Positions 15,223-23,555 are shown, counted from the stretch's first letter. The stretch: 29,110 nt of DNA from Actinomycetes bacterium (GCA_022600255.1 JAHZKU010000083.1:1-29110); one strand, 5' to 3'. Made by a program: numbers and translations. The notes: generated from the letters alone by a model not told the origin.

Positions 15223-17325
15223 TCAGGCGTCAATCTGAGCGCGATCCAAGGTCTCGGCGCGTTGCACCAAGAAGCTCTTGCGCGGTGCCACATCGTTGCC
15301 CATCAGCAGGTGGAAAGTCTCCTCGGCACTGGCCGCGTCTGCCACGCCCATTCGCCGCAGGGTACGTGACCCCTTGGCCATGGTCGTTTCGCGCAGCTGG
15401 GCGGCATCCATTTCGCCCAACCCCTTGTACCGTTGAATCGGGTCCTTCACCTTGATGCCGGCCGCCTTCAACTCCGCCAGTTTGCTGGTCATCTCCGCCT
15501 CGGAGTAGGTGTAAATCTGCTCGCCCTTCTTACGACCCTTTCCGGGCAATGTGGTGATCTGGTGGAGCGGCGGCACCGCAGCGTACACCCGCCCCTCTTC
15601 CAACAGCGGCCGCATGTACCGATAAATCAACGTCAAGAGGAGACAACGAATGTGGGCGCCGTCGACGTCCGCATCACTCATCATGATGATCTTTCCGTAG
15701 CGCGCCGCTTCTAGGTCAAAGGTGCGCCCAGAGCCGGCACCAATCACTTGAATGATGGCCGCACATTCGGCGTTCTTGAGCATGTCGCTAATCGATGCCT
15801 TCTGAACGTTGAGGATCTTGCCCCGGATCGGCAGCAGCGCCTGAAACTCGCTGCTGCGCGCCAGTTTCGCTGTGCCCAGGGCACTGTCGCCCTCCACGAT
15901 AAACAGTTCACTGTCCGCCACAGCCTTGCTGCGACAGTCCACGAGTTTGGTGGGCAACGAGGAGGATTCTAGAGCGTTCTTGCGCCGCTGCAGATCGCGG
16001 GTATTGCGGGCCTGCACACGCGCTCGCATGGCGTTGGCGACCTTTTCGAGAGCCTGCTTGACCATCTGCTTGTCGCCGCGTGGGGGCTTGGTCAGCCAGG
16101 CCTTCAACTGATTGTTCATGACAGTAGAAACGATCTTGGCTGCAGCGGGCGTTCCCAGAATCTCTTTGGTCTGCCCTTCGAACTGCGGTTCAGCAAACCG
16201 CACCGAGACAACCGCGGTCATTCCCTCCAGAACATCGTCCTTTACCACCGAACCCTCGCTGGCTTTCAGCGTGCGTGTGGCCTTAAGTTGGTCGTTGAAC
16301 GTCTTGGTGATGGCACGCTCGAAACCGGTGAGATGGGTGCCCCCCTTTGGGGTGGCAATGATGTTCACGAAGGATCGCAGCGTGGTGTCGTAGCCGGCTG
16401 TCCACCGCAACGCCACATCCACCTGCATGGTGCGTTCGACTTCCCGTTGCGTCATTTGACCCGCATCGTCAAGGACGGGGACGGTCTCGCGGAACTCCCC
16501 CGAACCCTGCAAATGCACGATGCCAGTCACGGGTTCTCCAACTGTCAGGAAGTCCACGAAATCAACGATGCCCCCCGAATGAGCGAAGGTTTCACTTGTC
16601 GGTTCTGCGCCTCGCTCGTCGCGGAACTCAACGGTGACGGTAGGCACCAAGAACGTTGTCTGTTGCAGACGTGCCCGGATTAGCGCCGCATCAAATCCGG
16701 AGTCCGCCGTGAAGACCTTACGATCTGGCCAAAAACGTACCCGGGTTCCGGTCCGCCGTGGCGGCACCTTGGCGCCTTGTCTGAGGCCCGCTTTTCGGCG
16801 AAAGTCTGCGTCCGGACCAGCATCGGAAAACTCCCCTGCGACACCACGCTGGAACGAGATGAGATGGGTGTTGCGGTCCCGGTCCACCTCAACATCTAAC
16901 CGTTCTGACAGTGCGTTAACGACCGAGGCACCGACACCGTGCAGGCCGCCGCTCGCGGCGTAAGAGCCTCCACCGAATTTGCCACCAGCGTGCAGTTTGG
17001 TCATCACAACCTCAACGCCGCTCAGCCGCGTCTTGGGCTCCTTGTCTACCGGTATGCCACGGCCATCGTCGCGGACTTCCGCAGAACCGTCCGCATGTAG
17101 AATCACGATGATCTTTTGGCAATGGTTGGCTAGGGCCTCATCGACCGCATTGTCGATGATCTCCCACAGGCAGTGCATGAGTCCACGGCCATCGGTGGAT
17201 CCGATGTACATCCCCGGACGCTTGCGGACAGCGTCTAAACCCTCGAGGACCTTCAACTGCTTGGCCGAGTAACCGCCCTGCTTGGCGGCACTCTTCTTGG
17301 TGGGCTTCGTGCGCGTGGAAGTCAA
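15223..17325 (-). CDS. parE: DNA topoisomerase IV subunit B
   Basis: The ATPase subunit of topoisomerase IV, working with ParC. The 700-residue protein has an N-terminal GHKL ATPase domain with RKRPGMYIGST (34-44), NAVDEA, DDGRGIPV and the ATP-lid segment GGLHGVGASVVNALS. A transducer domain follows. Its TOPRIM domain has EGDSALGTAKLARSSEFQALLP, RGKILNVQKAS and the metal-binding DADVDGAHIR. EGDSALGTAKLAR, where gyrase B has EGDSAGGSAK-GR, identifies it as actinobacterial ParE. The C-terminus ends in the RYKGLGEMD block. The start is a TTG at 17325 (MTSTRTKPTKK), because no ATG or GTG lies between it and the conserved region; AGGCAGGA precedes it. It is separated from parC by about 2.8 kb of redox genes, on the opposite strand. 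Confidence 0.93.
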   Translation of the reverse strand: MTSTRTKPTKKSAAKQGGYSAKQLKVLEGLDAVRKRPGMYIGSTDGRGLMHCLWEIIDNAVDEALANHCQKIIVILHADGSAEVRDDGRGIPVDKEPKTRLSGVEVVMTKLHAGGKFGGGSYAASGGLHGVGASVVNALSERLDVEVDRDRNTHLISFQRGVAGEFSDAGPDADFRRKAGLRQGAKVPPRRTGTRVRFWPDRKVFTADSGFDAALIRARLQQTTFLVPTVTVEFRDERGAEPTSETFAHSGGIVDFVDFLTVGEPVTGIVHLQGSGEFRETVPVLDDAGQMTQREVERTMQVDVALRWTAGYDTTLRSFVNIIATPKGGTHLTGFERAITKTFNDQLKATRTLKASEGSVVKDDVLEGMTAVVSVRFAEPQFEGQTKEILGTPAAAKIVSTVMNNQLKAWLTKPPRGDKQMVKQALEKVANAMRARVQARNTRDLQRRKNALESSSLPTKLVDCRSKAVADSELFIVEGDSALGTAKLARSSEFQALLPIRGKILNVQKASISDMLKNAECAAIIQVIGAGSGRTFDLEAARYGKIIMMSDADVDGAHIRCLLLTLIYRYMRPLLEEGRVYAAVPPLHQITTLPGKGRKKGEQIYTYSEAEMTSKLAELKAAGIKVKDPIQRYKGLGEMDAAQLRETTMAKGSRTLRRMGVADAASAEETFHLLMGNDVAPRKSFLVQRAETLDRAQIDA

Positions 17326-17335
17326 TGCGTCCTGC

Positions 17336-17378
17336 CTGATCGGATCAGCGTATTTTGGCGATGGTTTTTTGGCGATGG
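17336..17378. repeat. Repeats and palindrome in the parE upstream region
   Basis: TTTTGGCGATGG occurs twice (17353-17364 and 17367-17378, a 14-bp step). Next to it is the near-perfect palindrome CTGATCGGATCAG (17336-17348), and CTGATCAG recurs at 17398-17405. On the minus strand a possible parE promoter, TCGCCA (17375-17370), 17 nt, TACGCT (17352-17347), lies within these repeats. The rest of the parE-DUF7455 gap to 17536 shows nothing I can support. Confidence 0.4.
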
Positions 17379-17536
17379 CAGCGCGATCACTGCCTACCTG
17401 ATCAGCTTACGTGGCTTGCTGTTCACAGCAGACTGACGCGCCGTACGAACCGACTGGGCTTGGCTGAACGATTGCAGGCACACCGGCTCGGCCCCGTGAC
17501 TGCGGCGTAACAGTCGGATCAGGCGGCAGGCGATTA

Positions 17537-17734
17537 CTAACCTTGCAGGCGATCAGACTCGTCAACGACATCCTGAGCGATGCTGGCCAACGCTTCCGAA
17601 TGCTTGTTGTAATGATGCACGCAGAACAGCAGTGAGGTGCCTCCCTTAACCCGCACCTTTACGTAAGCTTGGGCTCCACAGCGATCGCAGCGGTCATCCA
17701 CGGTGAGCTGTGGCATAGCTGTTGCAGTTGTCAT
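17537..17734 (-). CDS. DUF7455 family small zinc-ribbon-like protein
   Basis: A 65-residue cytosolic protein of a conserved actinobacterial family of unknown function. CDRCG (C16, C19) and FCVHH (C38, H41/H42) form a probable CxxC...CxxH zinc site. The remainder is a short helix ending in the acidic DVVDESDRLQG. Members are usually found beside the sigma factor/parE region, as here. I chose the ATG at 17734 because GGAGG lies 6 nt upstream and the zinc motif follows closely. The longer open frame back to 17935 would add 67 basic residues running into the divergent amidase gene and is not supported. Its promoter is divergent from the amidase start. Confidence 0.88.
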   Translation of the reverse strand: MTTATAMPQLTVDDRCDRCGAQAYVKVRVKGGTSLLFCVHHYNKHSEALASIAQDVVDESDRLQG

Positions 17735-17776
17735 CTTGAGCCTCCTGCACCCATAGTGGCACCTGTTCTGGGTCGA

Positions 17777-17805
17777 TCTGTACTGATTCGCCGAGGGCGT
17801 ATCAA
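17777..17805 (-). promoter_or_regulatory. Predicted promoter of the DUF7455 gene
   Basis: On the minus strand TTGATA (17805-17800), a 17-nt spacer, then TACAGA (17782-17777). The leader would be about 35-40 nt and includes the GGAGG site. Confidence 0.45.
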
Positions 17806-17914
17806 AAAGGCTAAGTGCTGGGGCCAACGAAACCGTGCGCCGCAGGCACCTGCCAACGGGTGATCCGGTCGTGCTGCTGGGCGAAGCCCGAGTCCGGCCC
17901 GCCACACTGGACAG

Positions 17915-19414
17915 ATGAAGTTCTCTGAATACCAAGCGATGGATGCCACCGCACTGGCAAAGTTTCTGGCCGATGGGACCTTGACGGCCGCTGACGTCCT
18001 AGAGACGGCCCAGCGCCGACTGCAACGTGTCAATCCGCTGATCAATGCGGTGATTCTCGACCTCTACCAACCGGGGCGGCAACAAATCGCCGCTGGACTG
18101 CCAGATGGACCGTTCCAGGGTGTGCCTTTCCTGGTTAAAGACATGGACGGCACTCTGGCCGGTACCCCCGCGGCTGCTGGCAGCCGCTCGCTGCGGGACT
18201 ACGTCTATGACCATGACTCAGAATTGTTCCACCGGTTCCGCGAGGCAGGTGTGGTCTTCCTAGGCAAAACGAATTGCCCCGAATTTGGGATCATGGCGAT
18301 CACCGAACCAGAGTTGCATGGGCCCAGCCGCAACCCGTGGGACTTGCACCATACGCCCGGCGGCTCTTCGGGCGGATCGGCGGCCGCCGTGGCCGCTGGA
18401 GTTGTTCCGGTGGCTCACGCTGGTGACGGCGGTGGCTCAATCCGGATCCCGGCGGCCATGTGCGGACTCTTTGGGTTCAAGCCCAGCCGCGGTCGTCAAC
18501 CGCTCGGACCGGACATTAGCGAGGCGTGGAACGGCCAAGTGGTGCCGCACGTCGTCAGCCGCAGTGTCCGAGATAGCGCAGGCTTCCTAGCGGCAACACG
18601 AGGCCGGGACATCGGTGCGCCTTATGACGAACCCGGCGGGGATCACGATTTCCTGGCGGCTCTGGATCGCCCACCGGGTCCATTACACGTCGGGTTCAGC
18701 ACCAAAGCCATGCTCGGTTCCCAGATGGACCCCGAATGTGTCACGGCGGTGGAACAAGCGGCCGAACTGATGGCCGACCTAGGCCACGACGTCACCGAGG
18801 TCGACCTGCCGGTCAATGGCGAAGAGATAGCGATGGCCTACCTGACGATCGTCGCCGCCGGCGTCGCTGCCAGTGTGGCCCTTACCGAGGGCTTAACGGG
18901 GGTACCGCCGCGTCCAGAGCAGTTTGAACGACCTACGTGGTTTCTTAAGCAGGTCGGCGAGGTGCTGTCGGCAAAGGAGCTTGAGCTGGCGAAATTTGCG
19001 GTGGGCTCGATGTCACGGGCGGTTGCCCACAGTTTCGACAACATGGACATCCACATCTCGGCCACCACGGCCTTTCCTCCGGCAAAGATCGGGGAACTCG
19101 GGCTCGGCCGATTGGAGAAGGTTAGCCTCTCTGCGCTGCGACGCATCTCGGCGGTCACCGGCCCCACGACGGATCCGATCTATCGCCAAGCGCTGCGACA
19201 ACTCTCCGCTGAATCGTTAGCCCGAACACCCAATACGCAGGTGTTCAACATGACCGGGCAACCCGCCATGAGTGTGCCGCTGGCCATGACGGCGACTGGG
19301 CTGCCAATCGGGGTGCAGTTTGCTGCCCGGTTCGGTGCCGAGTCCTTGCTGTTTTCCGTCGCAAGCCAGCTGGAAGAAGCCCGACCCTGGTTCGACCGGG
19401 TGCCGCAGCTCTAA
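17915..19414 (+). CDS. Amidase signature family enzyme, NylA-like
   Basis: A 499-residue hydrolase of the amidase signature family, using the Ser-cisSer-Lys triad. K75 (FLVKDMDG), S151 (PGGSSGGSAAA) and S175 (AGDGGGSIRIPA) are all present at the spacing seen in 6-aminohexanoate-cyclic-dimer hydrolase (NylA), whose triad is near 72/150/174. The surrounding signature TEPELHGPSRNPWDLHHTPGG and the post-catalytic GLFGFKPSRGR also match that group more closely than GatA. The natural substrate is unknown; NylA-like enzymes act on amides including cyclic nylon oligomers. There is no signal peptide. The ATG at 17915 is preceded by a weak CACACT box with a 6-nt gap. The gene is divergent from the DUF7455 gene and convergent with the ClC gene (30 nt apart). 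Confidence 0.9.
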   Translation: MKFSEYQAMDATALAKFLADGTLTAADVLETAQRRLQRVNPLINAVILDLYQPGRQQIAAGLPDGPFQGVPFLVKDMDGTLAGTPAAAGSRSLRDYVYDHDSELFHRFREAGVVFLGKTNCPEFGIMAITEPELHGPSRNPWDLHHTPGGSSGGSAAAVAAGVVPVAHAGDGGGSIRIPAAMCGLFGFKPSRGRQPLGPDISEAWNGQVVPHVVSRSVRDSAGFLAATRGRDIGAPYDEPGGDHDFLAALDRPPGPLHVGFSTKAMLGSQMDPECVTAVEQAAELMADLGHDVTEVDLPVNGEEIAMAYLTIVAAGVAASVALTEGLTGVPPRPEQFERPTWFLKQVGEVLSAKELELAKFAVGSMSRAVAHSFDNMDIHISATTAFPPAKIGELGLGRLEKVSLSALRRISAVTGPTTDPIYRQALRQLSAESLARTPNTQVFNMTGQPAMSVPLAMTATGLPIGVQFAARFGAESLLFSVASQLEEARPWFDRVPQL

Positions 19415-19444
19415 CCCCGATACGTTTGGGACCCACGCTGCTGC

Positions 19445-20611
19445 TTACGCTGTCGCGGCCCTTTCCGGTTCGGGGGCCGGATCTTGTAGCGGAACTGGCG
19501 CTGTAAACCGGGGAATGAGTTTGCCGATCGCCGCCCCCAGCAAGGCCACCGGAATCAAGGCCAAGCCGCCAAGAATGAACCCCAGTGCAAGGGCCAAGAC
19601 CACCGTGAACACCCACTTGGTCTTGGCCAGATAAGCCATCGCCGCCAATAGCCCGGCAAGGGCTGGACCCTGCGTGGGTGCGTCGAAGATGAGCGCCGTC
19701 ACGGCCCCGAATCCGGCCCCTGCGAACATGGCCGGAAAGTATGGACCGCCCCGAAATCCCGAGCCAAGGCTGATCCAGTAGGCCAACGATTTGGCGGCCA
19801 CCGTAGCCAGAATCAAACCGATGGAACCGAGTTCCATCATTGGCCTAATCATCTGCTCGCCACTGGTCAGCACCAGATCTACGGGCTGATCGGCCCAAGT
19901 CTGATAGCACCAGGCCACCCCACCAACGGCTAGGCCGGCGAGGGCCAGTTGCCACACGACAGGGCGATCGCCTCCACGGGCAGCCACGAGGGCTTTCCCC
20001 AGCGCAAAGATCACGCCCAACAAGATGGCGGTGGCAATCGCAGCGATGGCGCCATGCCAAAGGCCATCCCAGGCGAACGAACCGCCATCCCCCACACTCA
20101 AGGTTCCGGTTCGTATGGGGTCAACGACCAGAGCAAGCAACCCGAAGATCACGCCAACGCCGACAGCCTTACCCATGTCCGGGTTGGGTTGCTTGCTCCC
20201 GATGAACCCCCCGATTACCGAGCCGGTGGACACTAGGGCCACCTCGGGGCCGAGTACCAGCCCACCGGCCAGCGTTGCCAAGATGGCCGCGAGTACGAAC
20301 GGGTAGTCTGGCACCGAAATCGGGGCGGCGGAAATGCCTCCCAATGGGTTGTGGCCATCCGCACCCCGCCGAAACAGCGCCACCAGAACGCCAGCCACCA
20401 TCGGCAAAGCCAGTAGGTAATACCAGGGCGCCGACCCGTCGAAGGTGTTGGCGGGCACGTCAGTCCACAGGGAGGTGACCAGCCACTGGACAATCTTGAA
20501 GACCACATATCCCAGCCCGAGGGACAAGATGGCAATCAGGGCCAGACTCAGCGGACTGTTGCGGGGGGCAGATCCCTGCCGTTCAGAGCCCGGATTCGCG
20601 GCGTTGTTCAC
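19445..20611 (-). CDS. ClC-family chloride channel/transporter-like protein
   Basis: A 388-residue polytopic membrane protein related to ClC anion channels and exchangers, with about 10 hydrophobic segments. Its best family match is GSGFRGGPYFPAMFAGAGFGA (about 288-308), equivalent to the ClC G-x-F-x-P motif. A LVLGPEVALVSTG block (117-129) aligns with GREGP, so the gating glutamate appears kept while the following Pro position is Ala. The N-terminal GSGIP selectivity motif is not recognisable; HNPLGGI occupies that region. It is shorter than typical bacterial ClC proteins (about 450). The start is the GTG at 20611; a nearby ATG is blocked by a stop. DoxX lies 45 nt upstream on the same strand, so co-transcription is likely. 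Ion specificity is not determined. Confidence 0.82.
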   Translation of the reverse strand: MNNAANPGSERQGSAPRNSPLSLALIAILSLGLGYVVFKIVQWLVTSLWTDVPANTFDGSAPWYYLLALPMVAGVLVALFRRGADGHNPLGGISAAPISVPDYPFVLAAILATLAGGLVLGPEVALVSTGSVIGGFIGSKQPNPDMGKAVGVGVIFGLLALVVDPIRTGTLSVGDGGSFAWDGLWHGAIAAIATAILLGVIFALGKALVAARGGDRPVVWQLALAGLAVGGVAWCYQTWADQPVDLVLTSGEQMIRPMMELGSIGLILATVAAKSLAYWISLGSGFRGGPYFPAMFAGAGFGAVTALIFDAPTQGPALAGLLAAMAYLAKTKWVFTVVLALALGFILGGLALIPVALLGAAIGKLIPRFTAPVPLQDPAPEPERAATA

Positions 20612-20656
20612 TCACCCATGAAAGCACAGCCCGGCCGAGGGCGCCCGGGTCCGCAG

Positions 20657-21091
20657 CTAAGTCGGATTCGGCTCGGCCACGAACTTGTTGTCAATCGCCA
20701 CGCGGCCCGGACCCGCCCAGAGCACGAATAGCGCCCCGAATAGCAGAATCAGCCCTAGCCAGAGATGCTGAAAGTCCGGATCCACTCGGCCACCGGTCAA
20801 CACTGCGACCGTCATATTGCCGGCCACCGCTAGGGCGGCCAACCGGGTCAACAGTCCTAAGATCAGGAACAGTCCGCCGAGGAATTCCACGGTGCCCGCT
20901 AGGTAGACCGATGCTTCTGGCAGTGGAATCGAATACCGCTCGAACGCATCCACAAGGTCTTGGTGGCGGGTGAATTTCGATAGCGAAACCGAAATCAAGA
21001 TCACGCCAGCCACCCAGCGCACGATCGTCGGAGCCCAAGCCGCACCCCCGCTGGGCTGGGTCGTGAACAACAACGCACGCAATTTCTCCAT
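20657..21091 (-). CDS. DoxX family membrane protein
   Basis: A 144-residue protein with four predicted membrane segments (about 22-40, 62-80, 85-100, 110-127), matching the DoxX family. It contains the family-typical basic-to-acidic loop after TM1 (KFTRHQDLVDAFERY) and the conserved GTVEFLGGLFLILGLLTRLAAL stretch. DoxX proteins in actinobacteria have been linked to membrane-associated oxidoreductase complexes and oxidative stress (established for mycobacterial DoxX with a sulfurtransferase and superoxide dismutase); those partners are not in this window. The ATG at 21091 sits 5 nt after a -10 box, indicating a leaderless message. The ClC gene lies 45 nt downstream. Confidence 0.9.
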   Translation of the reverse strand: MEKLRALLFTTQPSGGAAWAPTIVRWVAGVILISVSLSKFTRHQDLVDAFERYSIPLPEASVYLAGTVEFLGGLFLILGLLTRLAALAVAGNMTVAVLTGGRVDPDFQHLWLGLILLFGALFVLWAGPGRVAIDNKFVAEPNPT

Positions 21092-21096
21092 AGGGC

Positions 21097-21102
21097 ACTC
21101 TA
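21097..21102 (-). promoter_or_regulatory. Leaderless -10 element of the doxX gene
   Basis: On the minus strand TAGAGT (TANNNT) is followed by 5 nt and the ATG at 21091. It lies just downstream of the terminator hairpin of the preceding gene. Confidence 0.45.
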
Positions 21103-21152
21103 TCGCCAGTTTCGGTCAGGACGGCATAACGCAACCGATTCGGCACACGCAA

Positions 21153-21187
21153 AGGGCGCATGCTCCTTGGGGTGGAGCATGCGCCCT
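21153..21187 (-). terminator. Strong hairpin terminator after the secreted nuclease-fold gene
   Basis: A 13-bp perfect stem (21154-21166 pairing with 21174-21186, extended by one A-T pair) with a 7-nt loop, containing GGGCGCATGCTCC. Reading the minus strand it begins about 20 nt after the stop at 21207, and only a short TTT tract follows. It separates that gene from doxX. Confidence 0.75.
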
Positions 21188-21206
21188 CTACGAGAGGCGT
21201 TGGTCT

Positions 21207-22421
21207 CTAGCCAACTCGCATTTTGGTCACATAACCGGCATGGTCGCTTTCCCACAACGGCAGGGGGCTCTTACGGAACTTCTTCGTACCCAACCGCTTG
21301 GCCCAGTACGAGGTTGCTTTCCCATGATTCAGCACCAAATCAATGCGGGTCTGATCCAGTTCACTCTTCTTGTTGGAAAGATCCGCGTTCTGGCAGCAGG
21401 TCAGGCCCTTGCCGGTGCGTCCGGCTTGCAGCCAGGAGTCCTCGAAGAAGGACTTGGTCAGCTTGGCGTAGGTGTCGCTGGTCTGGCCGTTGGCATCAGT
21501 GTTGAGATCGCCCGCCAGAATGGTGGTCCTCTTCTTGTGCTTGCGCATGATCTTGAGAAGCTCCTGGGCCTGCGCGTACTGAATCTTGGACCGGCCTGGC
21601 TGGCCCAATGTTTGCTCCTCTACCTCAAAGTGTGAGGTGTAGACCTTCATCTTGGCCCCGTTGTACTTCACGTTCGTGGAAGCCCAACCCCGATCAAATG
21701 ACAACACCTGGCCAGCGACGGTGAAGGTCTCCTGGGCCGCGTAGGTGCCGCTCTTGGGTTTGTTCCAGCTCAGACCCTTCTTCTTCTTGATCAAGATGAC
21801 ATCTCGGTCCTGCAACGTGACAGTGCAATCGGAGTCGCTATAGGGGATGGCGATCGCCGAACAGTTGAGGCCCGGCTTCAGATAGGGAATCTCTAGGTCG
21901 GCGTTCTTGACCTTCGCGGCCACCTTGTAGTTCATCCCCCGTTTGGCCAGTTGCTTCTTCAGGATGGTCAAGAAGTTGTATTCCGGTAGGTCCGGACCCG
22001 CCGTATTGCGCATCGTGCGCCAATAGGTGACCTCATTCAGGGCCAAGATGTTGGGGTTCTGCTCCTTCATTGTCTTTGCGATTTTCTTGGCGCGCAGCGG
22101 AAAATCCGTGGCTTGCGCGGTTTCGTAGACGCCGGCAGCAGCGTTCAGGAATGCGACGATGTCACCGGACTCGGCCGCCTCGATGGCCGGCGACAAGCTA
22201 GCGCCCAAGTAGAGATTCTGGAACGCCACGGTCAGGTCGCCGCCCTTGCCATCTCCACCAGAAGAGCCGCCACCTGCGGCCGCCACTCCGGGAGCTGCCA
22301 CGATGGCCGCTCCGGCCAATCCGGCCGCAAGTCCAGTCGCCACCACGCGCTTCATCCGCGAGAAGCCGCGCTTTGGATCCCCTGCTGATCGGGTGATGGG
22401 CTGTGATGGGCGTCTTGACAT
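21207..22421 (-). CDS. Secreted endonuclease/exonuclease/phosphatase-fold protein
   Basis: A 404-residue protein with an N-terminal signal-like region: basic stretch to residue 25 (KR), then hydrophobic 26-48 (VVATGLAAGLAGAAIVAAPG), with AAA-G as a probable cleavage region, then a Gly/Ser/Lys linker (50-61). The mature domain has the metal-dependent EEP motifs: FQNLYLG (67-73), LNEVTYWR (metal Glu), GDLNTDANG, RIDLVLN and a C-terminal SDHAGYV. It could be a DNase, sphingomyelinase-like or other phosphodiesterase; the substrate is not decided. Several lysine-rich stretches are notable. The start at 22421 is supported by CGGGAG 6 nt upstream; the in-frame upstream start at 22508 has no such signal, and the MKR at 22355 lacks a ribosome binding site. 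It ends at a strong hairpin. Confidence 0.87.
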   Translation of the reverse strand: MSRRPSQPITRSAGDPKRGFSRMKRVVATGLAAGLAGAAIVAAPGVAAAGGGSSGGDGKGGDLTVAFQNLYLGASLSPAIEAAESGDIVAFLNAAAGVYETAQATDFPLRAKKIAKTMKEQNPNILALNEVTYWRTMRNTAGPDLPEYNFLTILKKQLAKRGMNYKVAAKVKNADLEIPYLKPGLNCSAIAIPYSDSDCTVTLQDRDVILIKKKKGLSWNKPKSGTYAAQETFTVAGQVLSFDRGWASTNVKYNGAKMKVYTSHFEVEEQTLGQPGRSKIQYAQAQELLKIMRKHKKRTTILAGDLNTDANGQTSDTYAKLTKSFFEDSWLQAGRTGKGLTCCQNADLSNKKSELDQTRIDLVLNHGKATSYWAKRLGTKKFRKSPLPLWESDHAGYVTKMRVG

Positions 22422-22452
22422 GTTTGCTCCCGAGTTCCCACAGATCTCTTCC

Positions 22453-22481
22453 GGTATCTCGCCACCACACAGACACGTCAA
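22453..22481 (-). promoter_or_regulatory. Predicted promoter of the secreted nuclease-fold gene
   Basis: On the minus strand TTGACG (22481-22476), a 17-nt spacer, GATACC (22458-22453). The leader would be about 25 nt and carries GGGAG, unlike the leaderless genes around it. Confidence 0.5.
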
Positions 22482-22604
22482 TGAGCGAGCATGAGTCTGT
22501 TCTGCCAATACCCTAGATCACGCAATGCCAGATTTGGTGCGTAGCAGCCAAGACTCGCCCAAAGAGGGCACGCTCGTGCAGGGCTACGCTGGCCTCGCTG
22601 TTGG

Positions 22605-23543
22605 CTACTGATCCCAAGCGGCCAGTGCCGCCTGAGCGATCGGTCCGCCGGCTTCCTGCACGAAATGACCAGCATCGACCAGCATCGGTTCAGGACAACC
22701 CGTAATCATGTTGCGCATCCGCTCCATGACGTCGCGACCCAGCACGGGGTCGTTCACACCAACAGCCATGAAGCTGGGCCCTGCCCACTCTTTGGACCAG
22801 AACGCGGCCGCCTCCCGGGCAATCTGCGCACCGGGAGCGTCGGGTTCGGTGGCGATGAGTTGCGGGAACCGCCGTACCCCCGCCTTATACCGCGCATCGG
22901 GGAATGGGGCGCCGTAGGCGGCCGTTTCGGCTTCGGAAAGACCTGGTTCAGAGCGGGCAAACAAGTCGCTAACAGACAGGTCCGGCGTATTGGCCACGTA
23001 GTCACGCCAGGCCAAGAACCCCGGGCCAGGCGTCCGTCCTGTGCTCAACGCGGTGTTCATGATTAGCAGTCGTGCCACGAGATCGGGGTGGGTGACCGGC
23101 AATGTCAGCCCCAGAACGCCGCCCCAGTCCTGCACCACCAACGTGACTTGCCGTAGGCCGAGGTAATCGATGAAGCCGGTCAGGGAATCGCGATGGAAGT
23201 CCCAGGTGTAGGTGGCGTCGTCAATGGGTTTGTCACTGCGACCGAATCCATAGAAGTCTGGAGCGATGACGCGATATCCCGCGTCGAGGAATACCGGAAT
23301 CATCTTGCGATAGAGAAAACTCCAACTGGGCTCCCCGTGCAGGCACAACACCACCGGAGCGTCTTTGGGTCCTTCATCGATGTAGGCCAGCCGCATGCCT
23401 TCGTAGCCTGGCAACGACGAGACGTAAGACGGCGCGTACGCAAAGTCGGGCACCGTGGCAAAGGCGGACTCAGGTGTCCGGAGCACTCCGGGCAGCGGTT
23501 CGTCGGCAGTGTCAGGAGCGGGGACGGGGTTTTCAGGCGACAT
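22605..23543 (-). CDS. Haloalkane dehalogenase-like alpha/beta hydrolase, subfamily I
   Basis: A 312-residue alpha/beta hydrolase that resembles haloalkane dehalogenases of the DhlA/DhmA subfamily over its whole length. It has LHGEPSW (68-74, oxyanion region), the nucleophile D139 in VVQDWGG, the halide-binding W140 next to it, the acid D265 (GVNDPVLG) and the base H293 (DAGHFVQE). The cap motif APFPDARYKAGVRRFP is also family-typical. The DhlA Trp175 position reads Ser198 (FARSEPGLSEAE against the DhlA form). W179 (FLAWR) aligns with the Trp proposed in mycobacterial DhmA and may do the job. Dehalogenation itself is therefore likely but untested. The ATG at 23543 lies 6 nt after TAGGAT with no ribosome binding site. 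No halide transporter or second degradation gene is nearby. Confidence 0.88.
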   Translation of the reverse strand: MSPENPVPAPDTADEPLPGVLRTPESAFATVPDFAYAPSYVSSLPGYEGMRLAYIDEGPKDAPVVLCLHGEPSWSFLYRKMIPVFLDAGYRVIAPDFYGFGRSDKPIDDATYTWDFHRDSLTGFIDYLGLRQVTLVVQDWGGVLGLTLPVTHPDLVARLLIMNTALSTGRTPGPGFLAWRDYVANTPDLSVSDLFARSEPGLSEAETAAYGAPFPDARYKAGVRRFPQLIATEPDAPGAQIAREAAAFWSKEWAGPSFMAVGVNDPVLGRDVMERMRNMITGCPEPMLVDAGHFVQEAGGPIAQAALAAWDQ

Positions 23544-23549
23544 GCTGGC

Positions 23550-23555
23550 ATCCTA
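23550..23555 (-). promoter_or_regulatory. Leaderless -10 element of the dehalogenase-like gene
   Basis: On the minus strand TAGGAT, 6 nt (GCCAGC), then the ATG at 23543. Confidence 0.5.

Noticed and set aside
17735..17935. 67-residue N-terminal extension of the DUF7455 protein
   Set aside because: It is a basic, uninformative sequence overlapping the divergent amidase start; the ATG at 17734 has GGAGG 6 nt upstream.
20970..21635. 221-residue plus-strand frame spanning doxX and the nuclease-fold gene
   Set aside because: It crosses the intergenic terminator and two real genes on the other strand.
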